Shown here piece by piece: positions 1 to 11,772 of a stretch of 64,000 nucleotides of DNA. The notes beneath the pieces were generated by a model. It made no database searches. It was not told where the DNA came from and saw only the letters and a list, made by a program, of their open reading frames with translations. The stretch covers positions 186,001 through 250,000 of the forward strand of contig BCIK01000003.1 in NCBI GenBank assembly GCA_039545295.1, written 5' to 3'. Each line of letters starts with the position of its first letter. Position 1 is the stretch's first letter. This DNA comes from Udeniomyces pyricola. Taxonomy: Eukaryota; Basidiomycota; Tremellomycetes; Cystofilobasidiales; Mrakiaceae. The position numbers and the translations under genes are program-made.

Positions 1-1004
1 TTCTCCGTTTATTTTATTTTGTTATTTCTATGTCTAAACTGACCAGGGAAGAAGGAGTCTTTGAAATCGATGGCGAGCTTTTCTTCAATACCTGAGGCCA
101 ACTTGAGGTCGACCGAGAGCTTGCCATCGACTTTCCACCCGGGGATGTACACGGCTTTCATTCCCTGGAATTTGCATCGCAGAGTGATCGGTGATATTTC
201 GACGTGTTTGTGGTTGTTATTGTTGTTGATGATGATGTTGAGAGGGTGGTGATGGTAGAATGGGCGATGCGAGAAGAAAGTATGGAAAAGAAAAGTAATC
301 AACATGGGACGTTTAAAGCAAAGAGGTGTACGCGTGTGTGTTTAGGTTTATTTCTCTTTTGAAGTAAATCTATTTGCATCGATATTACACCAGGTTCCTC
401 CTACAACAACGTTCGTCCTCTGCATCTCTCCCAACCAAGAACTGAAAAGGCGAAACCAAAGCTCAAGAGGAAAGAACGATCCAATCGGCCGGATGTCCGG
501 ACGTACGACGACTTTTGGGTTGTTGCCTGTGAACCAGCCTTGGACCATGGCTTTGAGGACCCTCAACCTCGCCACAAACTTGAAGACGGACGACGACGGT
601 CGGTCGCCCAAGAACAACGTATGGGCGACCGAGGCAAACTTGAGTCGGACGAGAGCGGTGGTGGAGGAGAATTGAAAGGGGTAGACGTAGATTTGGGAGG
701 GCAATGGGAGGGGCGACAAGAGGCCATACGCGGAGCGGGGACGCGAGGAGGAGGTAGAAGGAGATTTGGTGGGGTTACCAGGGGTCGAAGTCGAGTTGAA
801 TCGGGTGGACACACGAAAGAGGTCGTGGGTAGGTTGGCGGAAGATGAGGGACGATCGGGCGGTGATGAGAGTCGTCATGGCACGACGTGAGGGGTTGGAC
901 GTGGCGAGGGTGGAAGGACAAGTGGAAGCCGGCTGGAAAGACGTGGAGCGTATGGCGGTGGATGGGCGATGACGAGCACTCCGGCTCAGCAGTTGGGATG
1001 ACAT
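1..1004 (-). CDS. Mitochondrial protein of unknown function, paralogue A (5' part, runs off the window)
   Basis: Predicted exons are 1004..507 and 164..44, with further exons beyond the left edge. The 342-bp intron opens with GTACGT and closes with CCAG in phase 0, and a second donor (GTCAGT) lies at 43. The protein starts MSSQLLSRSARHRPSTAIRS and has about 70 residues rich in Arg, Ser and Thr with almost no acids, typical of a mitochondrial presequence. The following segment (VYPFQF, then KVVGMKAVYIPGWKVDGKL and DSFFPG) aligns with the gene at 38065-40015, which has IKRVGKPIAVYLPCWSLDG and EMSFFPG. Both genes have an intron at the same place and phase just after SFFPG, so they are paralogues. 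I do not recognise the family. The start at 1004 is the first ATG giving the presequence. Confidence 0.8.
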
Positions 1005-1019
1005 GGGTGGGGGTTATGT

Positions 1020-1033
1020 ATGATGGGTGAAAA

Positions 1034-1076
<43 letters not shown>

Positions 1077-1165
1077 GATATATATGTGGGTGTATGCGTT
1101 GTCGTTGTCGTTGTCGTTGTCGTTTTGGATGTGGGTTCGGTTGAATTGAATTGAATTGAATTGAG
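1020..1165. repeat. Cluster of simple repeats in the promoter between two divergent genes
   Basis: A (TG)n run of about 19 units (1036-1073) is followed by four copies of GTTGTC-type hexamers (about 1098-1121) and four to five copies of a GAATT pentamer (about 1140-1163). The tracts lie between the divergent starts at 1004 and 1424. Confidence 0.85.
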
Positions 1166-1423
1166 GCGGTTTTGGTTTGAAGGACAGGGATTTATCATTC
1201 GTTAATATTGTTTGATGTGGGTTCGATTCGAGATTTATTAGTTTATTCGATGTACAAACAAAGGGAAATCGTCGAATTGTAATAACAATGTGATCAGGCT
1301 CCGGTCAGTCGATGATTTTGTTACAGTCAACGGTTTGGCCGCTGTAACTTGTACCTTTCCTCACCCACCACCAAAGCCCTACCTCCCCCCCTTCCGCCAC
1401 ACACCCCTTCCCTCATCATCATC

Positions 1424-2955
1424 ATGGCTTCTGTCCTCCGATCCACCCTCCTCCGAGCCCTTCCCACGGCCTCCCGCCTCACCGCCTCCCGTCTCGTTGT
1501 CTCTGCTCCCCGCATCACCGCCACCGCCGTCGCCCGATTCCCCACCATTGCCGCCACCTCCATCCGATCCTACCACGATGAGCACCAGAACCTTCCCAGC
1601 ACCAACGTCTTCATCGGTAACCTCTCCTGGGACATGACCGAGGACGGTTCGTACTTCGTTCTCCAACCGCTTCCTTTTCCATGTTGTTGACCTGGCTGCT
1701 ACTATCCACAACTGGAACCAAGGGAGATGGAGTGGTATGCCCTTGCTTGGCCCGGTTTTTTGCGGCCCACACGGAAACTCGTCCTCGTGTCCTCCGCTTC
1801 GCCTCGTCGTTTCCCCTCTTCCTTCCTTGCCCCCCTTCTTGCCCTTCCACTTCTTGTCGACTTAGCATCACCATCTCCTTTCTCAACCACACACCTCATT
1901 TCCCATCCCCCGACAACACGACCCACCGACTGTTCTTGCGCCCTCACTCTTCTCTCGTTCTATCTAATGAACCGCATCAGATTGGATCCTAACAAACCTT
2001 TCTTTTTCTTTTCTCTCTGCCTTCTTCCTCCTCTGTGATGCTCTCTCTTCTGGTTTCCACGCGTGTCTTTCATTATGTGCCGTCCTGCCTCACTCAACCT
2101 TTATCTCGTTCCGGCATCCCTTTTCGATTTCCCATCCAGCTCTCCGAGCCCTCTTCAGCGACTACAACCTCGCTGAGCCGACCCGGGTGAACCTCCCTCT
2201 TCGACTCGGTCGACCCGGTGGATACGCCTTTGTCGAGTTCGCCTCCATCGAGGATGCTCAACTCGCCATCGACACCCTCGCGCCCGAAATCATCGCTGGT
2301 CGTCAACCTACCATCAACTTCTCGAAAGCCCAAGCCCCCAAGGGTCCCCGTCGTCAGAACTCGGACCAGGAGCCCAACGCGCCATCGGATACCATCTTCA
2401 TTGGTGGCCTTCGAGGCATGAGTTCCGAAGAGTTGTCCGAGATTGTTCGTGAGAACTCGGATTCGGCCACGGTCCGTATGCCGACCGACCCAGAGACCCA
2501 AGTCACGAAGGGGTTCGCGTTCATCTCGACCAACTCCATCGCTGAGGCATCCGAGCTCAAGTACAGGCTCTCCGAGGTCCAGTGGCCCAACGGCCTGAAG
2601 CCGAGACTCGACTTTGGAGTTCCTAGGACGCCCGGAGGTGCTTTCAGGTCCAAAGGTTGTAAGTAGTCGTTTGCTCCTTGTTTTTTTTCTCTCTCGTCCC
2701 TCTCTGCCCTACATGTCTCGCTGCAGCTTCTTTCCCCCTCCTTCCCCCCCCCCTCCTCTCTTTGCGTGGGTGTTTGTGGCGGATTTGTGCATCTGACATG
2801 GATGGTTTATTCGAAACTCCCCCCCCCCTTCTTCGTCTTCTGTTTTCCCCCCTCTTCCTTCCTTTCTACTATTTATCTCTCTCTTTCGTACGCTTCTCTC
2901 ATCTTCAGTCCCAACCGGTGGCCGAGGTGGAGGTTTCGGTCTTGGAGGTTTCTAA
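1424..2955 (+). CDS. Mitochondrial RNA-binding protein with two RRM domains
   Basis: Exons 1424..1646, 2140..2658 and 2909..2955 encode 262 residues with matching phases. The N-terminus (MASVLRSTLLRALPTASRL, up to RSYHDEH near residue 53) looks like a cleavable mitochondrial presequence. RRM1 spans about residues 61-135, with RNP2 VFIGNL and RNP1 YAFVEF, and the first intron interrupts it. RRM2 spans about 150-235, with IFIGGL and GFAFIS. The protein ends in a short Gly/Arg-rich tail, GGRGGGFGLGGF. Paired RRMs behind a presequence suggest a factor for mitochondrial RNA processing, stability or translation. That role is inferred from domains only and the RNA target is unknown. The first intron (493 bp) is pyrimidine-rich. 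Confidence 0.88.
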
Positions 2956-3658
2956 ATAAATAGATTAAAAACCTTCACAAAAAAGGGAAGAGAAAAGACA
3001 GAGAGATATAAAGAGAGAGTTTTTGCATTTCAGAAACGTACCCCCTCTTCTCTTTTATTTTGCCTTTCCAATCCTTCCTTCCCCCCCCCCCCCCCTCCTC
3101 CCTATTTCGATTCCGTTTTTGCTTTCTTTTTTCTTGCACCACCATCATCGTTATGAAACGAATCAATACACTTCTTCCCTTGTCCGCGTCTCTCTTTGCT
3201 CTTCTTGACAAAGAAAACCAGCCGCCATCACGAAAAAAACAGAACCAAAAGACAAACAGGAAACGTGCAGAAAAGCGAAGGAATAACGGATTGTCATATA
3301 TATCGATGAACGGTGCTGCGCCGAGCGCATCTGTCATGAAACCAAAGTTACAATAGACAATCAACTATTAACGAACACTCACTATTACGTACGTACTACA
3401 TACTGCCAAGTACTACATATCGTACAACCTCAAGTCCAGTCCATGAGCAAGCGGCCTCCCAAGATACACAATATATCCCTCGGTCCTTCCCATTGCCCCC
3501 TTCCCCCTTCCATCACATCAACCCGACCATCAAATGATGATGGGCACCCCGGTCGGACCGTTTCGTAAATCAGTCATAGGCTCAGATCTCGTATCATTCC
3601 CCCTCCCCCCCCCTCTTTCAATCCCACATCAGCTGCTGTCGACCCCAAAAAATCCAAG
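2956..3658. other. Intergenic region between convergent genes
   Basis: About 700 bp between two 3' ends. It holds a C14 run near 3081-3094 and CT-rich stretches. I see no coding frame with splice support and no RNA gene. It probably carries both 3' untranslated regions. Confidence 0.7.
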
Positions 3659-3843
3659 CTAGGCAAACAGATTGACCTCAAGGGTTGGAGCCACCACCGC
3701 CTCGTCGACATCTGGACCATACGGCCCCCGGTTGGTAAAGACACCCAACAAAACGCAGATCAAGCAAACAGGCCATCGAAGTCAATCATCTGACGCCATG
3801 AGATGCCATCGGGCAACACAAGAATAAGACCAGGAAGAAGAAG

Positions 3844-3877
<34 letters not shown>

Positions 3878-6408
3878 TACGGATCGAACGCAAACCTTTC
3901 CCAAATCCAGCATAGACGATGAGAGAGTACACGAACACGGCTACAACAAGTATATCGGCAACGGCAGTTTGAAGAATCTATATATTTGTCAAAATACGTG
4001 GTTTCGGAGGAGGATGAAATGGAAGGAAAGCAGCAACAAAGACAGGCGTAAGCAAGATGTCTCGATATCGATCTTTGGTCCTGCCTCATCAGCAAAGAGA
4101 AACAGAACAAAGATCAAGGAAGGACAGAAAGATCAAGAGAGAGAGAGAGCGCACCGTTTTCACTGGAACTGTCATTGGGATGGGTTATTGAGAATAGATG
4201 AGAGCCCAGTTAATTCGAACCAAACCACTTCAAGCAGTTCGTCCCCTGACAACCAATTGATGGCTTCACAAGAACCAAAATTGAGATACGCACGCAACAC
4301 AGCTGAGTCGCCATCATAAATGAGGGTTGAAAACAAGCCAAAGATTTCGTCCAGGAGGTAGACATCCCAGATAGCTTTCCCAATGTAAGCGATTTGGCCA
4401 ACGAGGCCCAGGAAGAAGAGCGGTTTGTGCTCTTTTCGAACGGCCCATTGTGTGACGACTGGATCGAGATGACGAAAACGAAATAAAGGTTGGGAGATCA
4501 GCTTAAAGGAAAGAAGGCTGTGGAGGCTCTTCGAACGAGAGGGCAGCAGCAAGCAACGCACCCATGGAAGCAAAGTACAGCAACCAGAATCCGACAAACA
4601 AGCAAATCAATGTTGTTCTTCCGGGAACGTCTCTTGGAGGTGGAACATAGTCGGAAGCATTCTTGTTCTCGAGTTTCCCAGTCCAGAACATCACTGTCCT
4701 CCGAAAAAGCATAAGGCACCAAGAAGACAGGCATACCTTAGTCGGAGATCGCGAGTCATGGCAAACAAGATGCAAACCGTGACGGAATGTGTACGCACTG
4801 ATGATGGCGGAGAAAGGAATGACGTATGCGTTCAAAATCGAGAACCAGAGCGAATACTACAAACGCCGGTAAAGTATCATGAGCAAGCTAGAATGCATGA
4901 TCCAGGAACACGACGCAAGACAGATACTGACGAGTTGAAGACTGTTGAAGATGAGATATCGTCGGTAGAGTCGTCGAAGTTCGATCGAGGCTGAGACTTT
5001 TCGGTAGACTTGCCATCCCATTTGCTTGTAGAGCATCCAGGCTGACCAGTCGACGCCGAGTTCTGAGGTCATCGAAAGTACAGTAAGATTTCAGTCCACT
5101 ACAGGCAAGCCAAGCATGTTATACAATCGTGTGAGTAGCAGGCTAGTGTACGAACGAAAGCAACCGTCACTGGATAGATAAAAACGTAAATATATTTGGA
5201 CTTAGCATATTGAGCGAGAACACAGCGAGGCCTACATCGACTGCATCACTCACATGGCTGGAATGATCCAAAGAAGGACGAGCAGACTGCGGATTTCGCC
5301 CCTGTTGAGACTCATCTCGGTAGGATCAATACGATCTCGAACCTGACCCGCGCTGGCAGTCCTTTGGCCAGCTTCCATGACTGGATAGAGACAGAAACGT
5401 GTCTTGAATTAAGGCAGGGCTTCGAGGAAATTCTAAAACACTCTCGCTTGACCTTACTCACTACCAGCAAAAAGAAGGAAAATATTGAAAAGCAAGCAGC
5501 CAACGAGACCAATGGCGTTCTTGTATCGTACCGACCAAACCGCAAACCCAAAGAGGGCGATCTGATTCAAGACATTGCAGACGTATGGACGGTATAAGTG
5601 TCAATGTATCCAACTACAAATGGGCGTGTAGCAGCAAGTGTGGAAAGACAAGCGACGACTCACTTGTGAGAGCATAATCGGTAGGGAAAGAATGACATTA
5701 TAACGCGCGATTGTGATGCTCGAAGAGTGACTTTGGAGAATCTCCAGCCCAACCAAGAGCCCAAGGGTGCAAACACTGAAGCAAACGATACAGATCAAGA
5801 AGTTCTGCGATGATACAATCCGGAATGACAACGTCAGGACAGATTAATCTAACCAGGTTGAAGCATGATGAGGCCGAGAGAGACAAAGAGGGGCAGATGA
5901 CACGAACCCGAGCGCATCGATTATAAGTAGCGCGAGCAACTTCCGCATCGCTGGTCCTAACTTCGGGCAACTTAGTCTCGCCAAAATCAAAGTCTTTGTT
6001 CTTCTGGTCGGTTGGAGAGTGGACCGAAAAGTGTTCAAGGAATCGCCCGGTGTCATTCTGTCCTGCATGTGTACTACCCGTCACGCTCTGATGGCCCGCC
6101 TGCTCATCATCTGGTACCAGGATAGCAGGATAGATGTGTTCCTCGCCGCTCTGAGAGCCCTCGGTCCTTTCGGAGAGCGAACATCGACCAGAAGTCTGGT
6201 TCGGGCCAGCAGGCGAGAGAAACCCGGGATACGAGCGATGACTATCTTCGGACCAAAGGTCTGGTGAGTGAGCGGACTCCATCCCGGACGAACCGCTGGG
6301 ATAAGATGAGATAAGCGGTCGAGTCGCTGGGTGCAGGTATGAAGGGTTGTAAGGTTGACCGTAGGCACGGATGTGCGGAAGCGAGTGGGAGTCTTCGGAA
6401 GACGGCAT
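3659..6408 (-). CDS. Polytopic membrane protein of unknown function, 11 exons
   Basis: Predicted exons: 6408..5908, 5804..5664, 5561..5462, 5380..5254, 5169..5156 (tentative), 5062..4932, 4856..4562, 4458..4294, 4162..4155, 3977..3881 and 3711..3659, about 543 residues. All phases close. The first 160 residues are Ser/Pro/His-rich and hydrophilic. About eight or nine hydrophobic segments follow, for example LICIVCFSVCTLGLLVGL, LVGCLLFNIFLLFAG, RSLLVLLWIIPA, FSILNAYVIPFSAII, LICLFVGFWLLYFASM and AVADILVVAVFVYSLIVYAG. The short tail ends VDEAVVAPTLEVNLFA. Two exons are only 8 and 14 nt. The 14-nt exon is the least certain and was placed mainly to restore frame. I do not recognise the family; a transporter or receptor-like role cannot be chosen from sequence alone. 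Confidence 0.7.
3844..3875. repeat. Poly(A) tract of about 32 bases, poly(T) in the sense of the overlapping gene
   Basis: It lies in the last intron of the minus-strand membrane protein gene, directly after the donor GTAAGT (3880..3875 on the minus strand). Confidence 0.9.
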
Positions 6409-7398
6409 TTTAGATAGCGCTGCGGGAGAAGGTTCGATCCATGAGCGGTAACAGAGAGGGGTAGACGACTGGCATTAGAATACGCGAAGGATGATATCGG
6501 CTATCAATAGCAAGCCAAATTTCTTGTTCCAGTCTCGATGCAGGCTGGATGGGGACATCGTAAACGAGTGTTGTGACAGGTGAAGAGAATAATGCGATGC
6601 ACGATACAAGAGTCTGCAAGCTGCAGCCCTGGTCACACCATATGACAACGACTTACGCGTCGGCTCCAGGGAGATATACCGGTGCCGAGATGATGGCGTG
6701 AACGAGTACAGGTTGGGTGAGTTGTCTGGGGGTTGAGGCCAGGCGATCAGGTGGTAGGTGGTGGATAGTGAATGATAGGTGGGAAGAGTGAAGACCAGGT
6801 GATTGTTGAGCAAACGACGGAGCTCGAGAGAGGGGAAGGAAGGAAAAGAAAAGAAGGGAAGACAGCAGGGGAGCCGAAGCGACCCTCGGACAACCGTATC
6901 TCGGTCTAGACCGACGTATGCTGTGATTTCGAACCTGACTTTCAATCTCAGGCCTGTCGATCGAAGGAAGAAAACTTTGTCCGATATGTCGATATCTATT
7001 GTTGCTGTGTAGTTACGTGTAAGTTATTCATTTGAAGAATGGTTTGGAGTGATTAACTCGCTTCTAAACACCCGGCAATTTTATATGTTGTCTATATTCT
7101 GCAAGTGAGACACTCAATGGCCAACCTTCGTCAGCTACCAGGGTGATGCATGTTGCATCCTATTTCAGCAGGTTGGCCATGCATCAAAGTCAGTGCTCAG
7201 CCAGTTCAGGGCGCGTACGTTATGTACCGCCTACACGTCAAGAGTACCTGCTTTCGCCACCGCGTGCGCTTCTCGTGGGTCACATGACGTTACGACGATC
7301 CTCTAATTGACTACAACTGAAGAACGACTTGGCCTCAGACTGCAACCGAGGCAACCAAGACAAAAGAACAAGAGACAGGTTACGACATGGCAGACTCC
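6409..7398. other. Intergenic region upstream of the polytopic protein and downstream of SHR3
   Basis: About 1 kb. The half nearest 6408 is expected to hold the minus-strand promoter and leader. Near 7117-7180 there is a nested inverted repeat (separate entry). No coding frame with splice support was seen. Confidence 0.6.
7117..7180. repeat. Nested inverted repeat
   Basis: Outer 10-bp arms ATGGCCAACC (7117-7126) and GGTTGGCCAT (7171-7180) flank inner arms GATGCA (7145-7150) and TGCATC (7154-7159). The two dyads are almost co-centred. It could form a stem-loop or be a dyad binding site. Confidence 0.7.
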
Positions 7399-8708
7399 TC
7401 AGATATCCTTCTTGACCCTCTCGGCTTCCCTGGCCGCCTTCTCATCCATTAGTCGCTGCTCCCTCTCTTCCGTCCTTCGCGCGTATTCTTGACCGGCCTC
7501 CATGCAGAGAACACCGACGAGACACTGGACGAGACAGTAGGTTTGGAAGAAACAGCGTGTTAGAACTTGACGCGTGTATTTTGGAGACAATGAGGGAGAT
7601 GAATTGACATACGAGCGCAACAAGGGCGTTTCCGGCCGCAAGGACTCGAACGGCGTCGGCCTTCTCGCCAAGAGAAGGAGGGAACTCCCGAGGAGGGGCC
7701 TGGGGGAGGAAGGTCCAGGTACCAGGAGGGGGAGGAGGGCTCGGAGGGACTGAATGAAGACAGCGGCAGTCCAATGAAGCGTTAGAGATTGGACATGAAC
7801 ACAGATGAGCCAATCAGGATTCGTCCGATTACGCACGGAAAGTTCGAAGTGACGGGATATGAACGGCGAGGTACAGGATGAAGGTTCCGACTTCGAGGGC
7901 TAGAGACATAAAGAACCCCCGATAAATAAGACGATCAAGATGAAGAGACGAAAGAACGTTCACGAGGCAAAGTCCGAGATGCGAGGAAGGAGGGGGGGGG
8001 GGCATAGATGGATCAGCTTGATTTGGTCTTTGGGATATGTCCTTCACTAATTTCTGTTGCTTCCTCGCATCGCATACATTCCGATGGACTTACCAAGGGC
8101 ACTACCGTCAAAGAAGATGGCGCTCTCCGTCCAGGCGTTGAGCTTGATGATGAGGGCCAGAACAGGCGCGATGGTCGCCGCGTGCAAGAGAGCTTTGACG
8201 CCGACAGGCGCGTCGTACCAGGTCTGGTAGTACGTGAATGCCCTCTGAATGGCGTCCGAGGGAGGGTTCTGAGAGTAGAGCAGATCGTAATCTGACAGAT
8301 GCGAGTTCGGTCGCGGACAAGAATTGATAGGGGTAAGGATGATTGGATTAACGAACGCAGAGGGAAGAAGGGTGTCAGCTGATTGATTGTTTCGAGTTAT
8401 CGCCGAAAGAAGGATGACTTGGAAGACTGCTGCGACATGATGCTGTCGATGTCATAGACGACAAGCGTGATCCATCGTGAACGTAGAGACGTCTGTGAAG
8501 CGGGCGTATCACCCGTCGATGGAATGGACGATGGCAATGGACGATTGCTTGTCTTATGGCAATCTTTGCCAATGAGTTCAGACTGAATCGCAGAGGAGGA
8601 GCGACTCGTCAAGGGACGATAGGACTGACCGACGATCTGGTTGACGAGGATGACGCCGAGGGTAAAGGAGGAGCAGACCCAGATGACCGAAGAAAGGAAT
8701 CCCGGCAT
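7399..8708 (-). CDS. SHR3: Shr3-type ER packaging chaperone for amino-acid permeases
   Basis: Exons 8708..8630, 8291..8094, 7899..7837, 7749..7613 and 7524..7399 give 200 residues, close to the usual Shr3 length. All phases match. Four hydrophobic segments are visible: an N-terminal one (VIWVCSSFTLGVILVNQIV), one at LLHAATIAPVLALIIKL, one at LEVGTFILYLAVHIP and one at LVALCLVGVLCMEA. Family-typical blocks are YYQTWYDAPVGVKALLH and WTESAIFFDGSAL. The tail is charged and lysine-rich (EREQRLMDEKAAREAERVKK), as expected for a cytosolic COPII-interacting end. Shr3 proteins sit in the ER membrane and help amino-acid permeases fold and enter COPII vesicles. The role is taken from the family. Confidence 0.92.
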
Positions 8709-9291
8709 GATTGGCTAGATGAGTCTAGTGTATGTATGAGCGAGGATGGGTGGGTGGTGCTGGAAGGTCGAGAGGCAGAAGTAGATGGAAGGATAGGCGG
8801 AGGGAAGAGGAGGAGGAAAGCCCGAAAAGAGATCCAACCGGGAAGGGAGCCCCGGCTTTCGGCCTTTTTCTGTTTTTCCAGCTGGGCCTTGAAGCTTGGC
8901 TAGCTTGGACCTTGGCCGGGCGGTGGGCAAAGCACGTCTAGGCGAATCCCGGATTCAGCCAGACAGCGCCCAACAGCCTCAGAGGTCAGAGCAGACAAAC
9001 ACCCACGCGCGCGTATCAGTTACTTGTCATCAGCTGATTGACATATCCGGATATCCCCCTCTGTACTGATAGTCAGTGATATATAGTTGTGCCCTCCTTG
9101 TTGCTGATCAGTTCGGACCTTGCCGTGGTGATCATCAAATCTCTTCATTCGCCTGTCCCACCAGCCAAGCCAGTTGGAGGTCTTCACAGTACTCACACCG
9201 TCTGCACCCTTCGACATTATTATCGTCCATCATCCAGACCCGACCGATTCGCCCTTTCGATCCTTCTCATCAGTCCGACGTCTCCTCGTCC
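8709..9291. promoter_or_regulatory. Divergent promoter region between SHR3 and the gene at 9292
   Basis: 583 bp between two divergent start codons. It contains a palindromic TCCGGATATCC-like stretch near 9044-9056 and a TATATAG near 9082. An open frame extends upstream of 9292 to 9076, but the Ser-rich start at 9292 was preferred. No specific regulator site can be assigned. Confidence 0.5.
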
Positions 9292-11326
9292 ATGAGTTCG
9301 ACTGGTCATCATTCATCCAATACTCAGGCCTCGTCCTCGTCCACGCCGTTTCCATCCCGACCTCGACTCTACGATACCAGTCCCTCCAGCCTCAACGTCC
9401 AGCCATTTGACTACTGCCATGATACCCCGCCAGAACTCCGCAAGCTCGAAGGCGTCTGGCGCGCCCTTCGACGGGGAGACCTCCCACTCAGTGACAAAGC
9501 TAAGGGCAAACGCCCAGAGACAGCTTCTCTTACCGGCAAGGAGAACGGAGTCCAGACGACAGCGGAACGTCGCATGCCATCAGATCGGGCAACGGCGGCC
9601 CCCGGTCGCGTGTCCTTGACGGGCTCGGCAGCGTCAACCGTCGCATCTAATGTGAAGCATGGTTCAACAGACTTCGGTGGGAACCTTCAGGGAACGTCCT
9701 CAACTCTGCGTACTGTCGCCCCCCTCAAGACCTCGAGCCTTCGATACGCGTATGATCGCCATCAAGAGCAAGAGGCTCGATCCGACGGGAAGACAGTGCC
9801 GCTCAACGCACAAAACGTCTCGACCATGGCTCCAATGCGTCATCCCTCGCCTTCTGTAGCTTGCTCCTCTGCATCTTATCCTCCGATATTAGACAGAAAT
9901 TCAGTCTTTACAGAACATGTTGCTCGTCCACACAAAGTTAGCGTCGCAGAATCCGTTCGTCGCCCGCAAGAGCTCAACACCCGACCCGTCGCCAGCCATC
10001 GAACAACTAGAATATCATCCGCCCATACACCCCCTCATGAGCCGCCTTTGAACCAACACCGCATCATGGTCCTCGACCCGATTTCTCAACGTAATGACCA
10101 CGCCTCTTCACATCTCTACCCCACTGTTCGTCACCCATCAGCGCAGTCCGCTCGCTCTTCAGCCTTCACGGCTTCGACCCGAATCCCTTCCTATTCCACT
10201 ATACCCACCTCGATCGCAGTCGACCCTCCTCCTCTGTTCTCCGCGATCACCCTCGATCCATCTCAAACCTATCAAAATCACCAGCATCCAATCTATGACC
10301 CGTTATACACACTGCATCTGCATCCATGCTTTCAACCGCTCAAGCATGGATCCGTTGCAATCGTCCTCCGTTCGAACGGGTCGACCGTCGTGAGACTTCT
10401 TTTAAGAGGGGCCAGATGGGATCTGTCAGGTGATGGCAAGGTGGTACGTCAGCCTTTACTGTTTCCATGCCATATCATATGAAACGTCTCCCGGTATGTA
10501 CGAGGCTGTATTGAAGGCCATTATTACTGATGATCTGTAACAACATCACTTTTTATTCCATTTTGTAGCTAGAATCATGGGTGACGGGATGTACAACAGG
10601 TCGTCCCTCCGAAGCCTTCCGGCTCCCTTGCTATAAGTTGCCAAAGCAGCATCTTAAACGACTTCGTTTTCTCGCGCGCTGGATTGCCTCGGAGCGTGAA
10701 AAACTGATTTTTGTGCGTGGTCTTTGTCGACCTTTTCGCCGTCTTCTGTCTCTGACGCTTGCATCTACCTTATGTTTAGATCATGGCTAACTCTCACTCG
10801 CGCTTTTCACATGATCATCTAGTCGACGCTCACGGTTCCTACCCCTGCACTTCCTCTCAACTCGACGTTATCCATCCACGCCAATCCTCCCAATCCCTCA
10901 TTGACCCTCATCATTCCTCTTGCTTCACTCCCTCGGACTTCCGCTAAAGGCACAATCACGCGGACCCTCACTCATGGCTCATCATCCGAACTATCCGAGA
11001 AACGATCCATTACCTTTCATCTCTCGACCCAGTCGGGTATGTTGAGCGTCTCAACACGGAACGGATCAGTGTGGACCAAGACGATCTTGCCGGTCACTGA
11101 AGGGGATCGAGTGCTGTTGCGACGAGAGCAGGGCGTGTCAGGTGTGGAGAAAAGTTTTAGCGGCGGAGTCGAGGAAGGAGAACACAAACACAGGGCTGAG
11201 GACCAGGTGGAGAAGTGGGAAAGAAAAGGGTGGGTTGCATTGAAAGAGTGGATAGGGGAGGGACTGGGGGGCAAGGTTTGGGAGGTTTGGTTGGGTCAAC
11301 GAGGGAGGGGGTCTGGGATGCATTGA
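9292..11326 (+). CDS. Protein of unknown function with a disordered N-terminus and conserved-looking C-terminal module
   Basis: Exons 9292..10443, 10569..10712 and 10823..11326 encode 599 residues, with all junctions in phase 0. Residues 1-340 are Ser/Pro/Arg-rich and probably disordered, including DKAKGKRP and several SP/TP sites. From about residue 350 the sequence looks folded: YTLHLHPCFQPLKHGSVAIV, then LLLRGARWDLSGDGK, a basic amphipathic helix (KQHLKRLRFLARWIASE) and beta-rich sequence up to the C-terminus. The pattern of a short beta region followed by a basic helix is faintly reminiscent of polo-box-like modules, but I cannot support that assignment. The same frame is open upstream to 9076, so an earlier start is possible. 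Confidence 0.7.
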
Positions 11327-11772
11327 CGCGAGATTGATGTCATTATGATTACCATGACGTTGACACTGAGGGACAACGATGCTCATCTTATATCGTTGTA
11401 CATGCCTACGTGGATATCTATCGATTGTGGCATAGGCATTGAGACACTTGAGCTCGAGGAAATGAAGCACAAAGGAAAGCGAAAGAATCTAATGAAGGAG
11501 ACCGGCCGGATCATGAATGGAAACGTAACCGAGGCGGATTTGATCGATTGATCGATCATCTTCCGACGCAATCCGACCGTCGACCAGTCTGACCTCTCCC
11601 CCCCCCCCCCTTCCCTGATCTTCATCCATCTCTTGTCTTGCCCCCATTTCCTGTCTTGGCTCAAGCTCATCCGGCCTTTGCGCTTCAACCTCCCTCACAG
11701 CATCCCAACTGATCGATCAGGCTTTTCTCACTCTGCAACCTAACGGTTCATTCACTTAAGCCTCGACAGCCA
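11327..11772. promoter_or_regulatory. Intergenic region upstream of RXT3
   Basis: 446 bp between a stop codon and the next start on the same strand. It contains a C-run near 11598-11609. A short CT-rich segment precedes the RXT3 start, as in many fungal leaders. No gene seen. Confidence 0.55.

Noticed and set aside
6427..6440. GGTTCGATCC resembling a tRNA B box
   Set aside because: No matching A box, acceptor stem or T-stem pairing nearby. It lies at the start of the membrane protein gene.
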